In this document: positions 6,696 through 9,326 of the stretch, piece by piece | Position numbering within the stretch: the stretch's first letter is position 1 | Layout of the letters: every line of letters begins with the position of its first letter | Position numbers and translations under genes: made by a program | NCBI GenBank assembly: GCA_027064785.1 | Contig: JAMOPE010000315.1 | Coordinates: forward strand, 1-9,326 | Reading direction: 5' to 3' | DNA from: Geobacteraceae bacterium | Lineage (GTDB): Bacteria > Desulfobacterota > Desulfuromonadia > Desulfuromonadales > Geopsychrobacteraceae | DNA: 9,326 nucleotides | The notes under the pieces: model-generated | The model's input: only the letters and a program-made list of their open reading frames with translations | Told to the model about the DNA's origin: nothing | Database searches by the model: none

Positions 6696-7595
6696 ATGAA
6701 TTGTGCCCCTTCAGATAATGGTGCCTCAGTACAAACAGCTTTGTTGTTGGCCGCCGGCATGGGGAGCCGACTCGCCCCGCTAACCGATTCAACCCCCAAA
6801 TGTCTTATCGAAGTCAATCAAATCCCCATCCTTGAAAGGTTAATGCGTTCCCTGCGTAGTCATGGGTTTAAGCACCTGTTTGTCGTGACTGGTCACTTGT
6901 CAGAAGTTATCGAGAACTATCTTGGTCGCCACTATGCCGACATTAAAATCACCTATATCCATAGTCCGCGCTATAATACAACTAACAATATTTACTCATT
7001 GTGGCTAGCCGGGAAGGTGATCACTGAACCCTTTCTGTTGATTGAAAGTGATCTGGTTTTTCAGCCTGAACTCCTTACACCAATGCTTCAATCTGATTGT
7101 GTTGCGATCTCCAAAATGCTGCCATGGATGAACGGCACCACAGTGACCCTCGATCAGAAGCACCAGTTGGAGGCCTTTTGTTTGGGGTCTGCAAGCCGCA
7201 ACGACTCCGGTCATTACAAGACTGTGAATATCTATAATTTCTCCCGGAAAACCTGGAAGTTGATTTGGGAACGATTGGATCAGTACATTTCCGCCGGCAA
7301 GGTGAGTGGCTACTATGAGGCTGTTTTCGCTGAAATGGTCGCGGAAGGAACCATCTCATTTGTACCCGTCTTCTTTGATCCCGCCCGCTGGTATGAAATC
7401 GATACGCTTGAGGATCTGAAGGCAGCGGAGACAATGTTTCCAAAACCCTCCACGGTCAAGATTGCTATGGGCGAGAGACTGGCGCCGCTCCGGAAAGCTA
7501 TCAGTAGTCGTTCCAGGAATGTGCTCGACCGAATAGAAGATCCGATTTTAGCAAAACCGCCGCTCTCCCCATTATCTCTAACTTCCTCTATTTAG
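6696..7595 (+). CDS. LicC-like nucleotidyltransferase (phosphocholine/aminoalkyl-phosphate cytidylyltransferase type)
   Basis: This 299-residue enzyme probably couples CTP to a phosphorylated amino alcohol (or a phosphonate) to give a CDP-activated headgroup, in the cytoplasm. The nucleotide-binding signature LLLAAGMGSRLAPLT lies at 16-30, with P34-K35 downstream. TTNNIYSLWLA (95-105) is the LicC-type segment, ESD (117-119) holds a metal-ligand aspartate, and WYEIDTLEDL (232-241) holds a second. The catalytic domain ends near residue 246. A tail of about 53 residues, rich in basic residues, serine and proline, follows and is not part of standard LicC proteins (about 230-240 residues). AGGAG five bases before the ATG supports the start. 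Downstream genes encode a PLP enzyme and a CDP-alcohol phosphatidyltransferase, which fits CTP use. A sugar-phosphate substrate cannot be excluded. Confidence 0.8.
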   Translation: MNCAPSDNGASVQTALLLAAGMGSRLAPLTDSTPKCLIEVNQIPILERLMRSLRSHGFKHLFVVTGHLSEVIENYLGRHYADIKITYIHSPRYNTTNNIYSLWLAGKVITEPFLLIESDLVFQPELLTPMLQSDCVAISKMLPWMNGTTVTLDQKHQLEAFCLGSASRNDSGHYKTVNIYNFSRKTWKLIWERLDQYISAGKVSGYYEAVFAEMVAEGTISFVPVFFDPARWYEIDTLEDLKAAETMFPKPSTVKIAMGERLAPLRKAISSRSRNVLDRIEDPILAKPPLSPLSLTSSI

Positions 7596-7673
7596 TACAT
7601 CCCTTGCCGGGAATGAGACTGGCCGTGATTGTAAGTATTGCAACCTGAGGATTGACCGTTTATACCATTAAAC

Positions 7674-7689
7674 CTGTCGGCTTCGGCAG
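7674..7689 (+). promoter_or_regulatory. Small hairpin in the leader of the PLP-enzyme gene
   Basis: CTGTCG (7674-7679) and CGGCAG (7684-7689) pair with one G-T wobble around a GCTT loop, about 30 bases before the aminotransferase ATG. No T-run follows, so it is not a terminator. It precedes a purine-rich GCAGAAAGCAGAAAGC stretch in place of a clear ribosome-binding site. It may be incidental. Confidence 0.25.
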
Positions 7690-7719
7690 TTAGCAGAAAG
7701 CAGAAAGCAAAATCAAGAG

Positions 7720-8847
7720 ATGACAGAACTGAATACAACAAATATTGATACCACCGACAAAGAGCAGCAATTTGAAGCAATTGAATGCCAGCATGGGGGC
7801 TATTGGCGGCATGACTTTATCGATCATGCCTACCTCTACAATCTCTATTTTCCGCCAGAGCGTTTTTTCACGCAATTAACCAGTCAAATCCATGAACTGG
7901 TCCTGAATTATCCCGTAGCGCAAAATGTTTTAGCCGGGTTAGTGGGTACTCTTATCGATCAACCGCCGGAACGGTTGGTGGTCGGCAATGGCGCAGCTGA
8001 GTTGATTAAAATTGTTTCCGGACATCTCGCTAAGAAATTGATTATCCCGGTGCCGTCGTTCAATGAATACGCAAATGCTGCACCGAATGAAAATGTCATT
8101 GAATTTGCTCTTGAGGCTCCGTCCTTCCAGTTGGATGTCGATAGGTTTGCGGCCGAAGCTATCCGCAACCAAGCCGATGTGGCGGTGGTCGTGTCGCCGA
8201 ACAATCCAACCTCACTACTGGTTCCAAAAGTTGATCTCATCCGCCTGCTGGATAAATTAGCTGAACACAGTTGCATGCTCATTGTTGATGAATCTTTCAT
8301 CGATTTTGCTCAAGATCGTGACCTGGAAACCCTTGAAGGAGATATCGCTCAATACCCTAATCTTGCGATTTTTAAGAGCATGAGCAAAGCTTACGGCATC
8401 TGCGGGCTACGCATCGGCTATATGCTGACAGCCAACGCCATCTTTGCCGATCAGGTTCGTCAAGGGCTGCACATCTGGAACCTCAATGGCTTTGCTGAAA
8501 CCTTTCTGGTGCATGCCCCTGAATACCAGCAGGAGTTCCTTGCCAGTTGCGATCGGGTCCGGGCAGATCGAGATCAATTCTATCAGGATCTCTGCGCGAT
8601 CAATGGCTTTACGGTCTATCGTCCTGATGCCAATTATATTTTCTGCCGACTTCCCGACCATGCCCCTTCTGGCCCCGAAGTGGCTCGCAGGCTTTTTGTT
8701 GAACACAATATTTACATTAAGCACTGTCAGGGTAAAACAATGCCGGAGTCTGACCGTTACATTCGCATTGCCAGTCGCAGCCAGCCTGAAAACAGGATAG
8801 TGGCTGAAGCCTTGGGTGCGATTATCGGTTCGGAGAAAATTTCATGA
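7720..8847 (+). CDS. Fold-type I PLP enzyme, HisC/CobD-like aminotransferase or decarboxylase
   Basis: This 375-residue pyridoxal-phosphate enzyme belongs to the class I/II aminotransferase family, near histidinol-phosphate aminotransferase and threonine-phosphate decarboxylase. Visible motifs are HGG (25-27, also seen near the start of CobD), VGNGAAELI (88-96) for the cofactor phosphate, SPNNPTS (159-165), D190 in VDESF for the pyridine nitrogen, the Schiff-base lysine K223 in SMSKAYG, R231, and R349 in YIRIASR for the substrate carboxylate. It may transaminate or decarboxylate a phosphorylated amino acid to feed the upstream cytidylyltransferase; which of these cannot be told from sequence. 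No stronger start lies upstream, since the frame closes at 7669-7671. The ribosome-binding site is weak (AAGAG abutting the ATG). The stop overlaps the next gene by four bases. Confidence 0.85.
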   Translation: MTELNTTNIDTTDKEQQFEAIECQHGGYWRHDFIDHAYLYNLYFPPERFFTQLTSQIHELVLNYPVAQNVLAGLVGTLIDQPPERLVVGNGAAELIKIVSGHLAKKLIIPVPSFNEYANAAPNENVIEFALEAPSFQLDVDRFAAEAIRNQADVAVVVSPNNPTSLLVPKVDLIRLLDKLAEHSCMLIVDESFIDFAQDRDLETLEGDIAQYPNLAIFKSMSKAYGICGLRIGYMLTANAIFADQVRQGLHIWNLNGFAETFLVHAPEYQQEFLASCDRVRADRDQFYQDLCAINGFTVYRPDANYIFCRLPDHAPSGPEVARRLFVEHNIYIKHCQGKTMPESDRYIRIASRSQPENRIVAEALGAIIGSEKIS

Positions 8848-9326
8848 ATAACTCGCCAAAAACTCCCAGAGCCATATTTTACTATGCGAACGATCTGCCG
8901 AACATCTGTTCACTGGTCGGCCTCCTCTGCGCAATATTGGGCATCTATTTCGCTTTTCTAGGTAATTTCCCGGCAGCGATGATCGGTTTGATCTGGGCGG
9001 TCTTCTTTGACTGGAGCGATGGAATTATCGCTCGCAAAATGAAAGGAAGAACCAAAGAACAGGGAGAGTTTGGCGGCCAGCTCGACTCGCTGATCGACAT
9101 TGTTAGTTTCGGTATCTGTCCCGCTGTCATTCTCCTTAGTTATGGCAATTTCAGCCCCTGGTACATTCCCGGAGCCTTTTTCATTGTCGCAACGGGCGTG
9201 ATCCGGTTGAGCTATTTCAATGTCTTCGGTTTGGTGGGCAAGTCGACCTACTGGGGATTGGCACTCGATAATAATGTTATTATTCTGGTCTTTTTCTTCC
9301 TCTTTGACGGTCTGGTCAGCCCTGCG
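8844..9326 (+). CDS. CDP-alcohol phosphatidyltransferase, C-terminus beyond the window
   Basis: The first 161 codons of a membrane enzyme are visible; it transfers a phospho-headgroup or diacylglycerol-phosphate from a CDP derivative to an alcohol. The signature is clear: D56-W-S-D59-G60 then A63-R64, later G77, D81 and D85 in GGQLDSLID, followed by VSFGICPA as in phosphatidylserine-synthase-like members. The stretch between AR and the G of GxxxDxxxD is 12 residues, against 8 in the usual consensus. Hydrophobic segments flank the motif at about 21-39, 43-55, 87-100, 107-121 and 143-154. The ATG at 8844 overlaps the PLP-enzyme stop (ATGA), and GGAG lies 8 bases upstream, so the two are coupled. 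The acceptor is unknown: lipid, inositol-type alcohol or polysaccharide. Confidence 0.88.
   Translation, partial: MNNSPKTPRAIFYYANDLPNICSLVGLLCAILGIYFAFLGNFPAAMIGLIWAVFFDWSDGIIARKMKGRTKEQGEFGGQLDSLIDIVSFGICPAVILLSYGNFSPWYIPGAFFIVATGVIRLSYFNVFGLVGKSTYWGLALDNNVIILVFFFLFDGLVSPA

Noticed and set aside
7075..7443. 122-codon minus-strand ORF inside the nucleotidyltransferase gene
   Set aside because: Composition is rich in arginine, serine and proline, as expected from an antisense shadow; the plus-strand gene has clear catalytic motifs.
8444..8800. Plus-strand 118-codon ORF within the PLP-enzyme gene
   Set aside because: Alternative frame of a gene with complete PLP motifs; no independent start signal.

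Overview
The window looks like chromosomal DNA of an anaerobic or microaerobic Gram-negative bacterium, most likely a deltaproteobacterium of the Desulfuromonadales type. That assignment is inference: it rests on an acetate/succinate-type CoA-transferase next to a TRAP carboxylate transporter, a style typical of acetate-oxidising metal and sulfur reducers. No rRNA, tRNA or CRISPR array was found.

Left block (1-4258), organic-acid uptake and activation. Reading leftward on the minus strand are a CoA-transferase of the acetyl-CoA hydrolase/transferase family (1868-3427), a TRAP solute-binding protein (717-1700), a TRAP small permease (196-720, 4-base overlap) and the start of a TRAP large permease (cut by the window edge at 1). 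A MerR-family regulator (3854-4258) is transcribed divergently. The 420-base divergent region holds a MerR-style 16-base dyad on a probable -35 box and a second, widely spaced 12-base inverted repeat. The simplest reading is that the regulator senses a product of acid metabolism and controls the CoA-transferase and perhaps the transporter.

Middle block (4335-6695), accessory DNA. A minus-strand AAA ATPase with a DUF4143 C-terminal domain (4626-5897) has a recognisable promoter overlapped by a small inverted repeat, and is followed by a 76-codon TTG-start ORF of unknown function. Upstream of the ATPase, about 800 bases carry no intact gene. They do contain a frameshifted remnant of the N-terminal domain of a tyrosine recombinase (phage/island integrase), which suggests an old integration or deletion here.

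Right block (6696-9326, continuing beyond the window), a probable headgroup-activation operon on the plus strand. It encodes a LicC-like sugar/choline-phosphate type nucleotidyltransferase, a fold-type I PLP enzyme of the HisC/CobD type, and a membrane CDP-alcohol phosphatidyltransferase (4-base overlap with the PLP gene, truncated by the window end). Together they suggest that a phosphorylated (or phosphonate) amino compound is made, activated as a CDP derivative, and transferred to a lipid or other hydroxyl acceptor. This three-gene set is the best candidate for an incompletely described pathway in the window.
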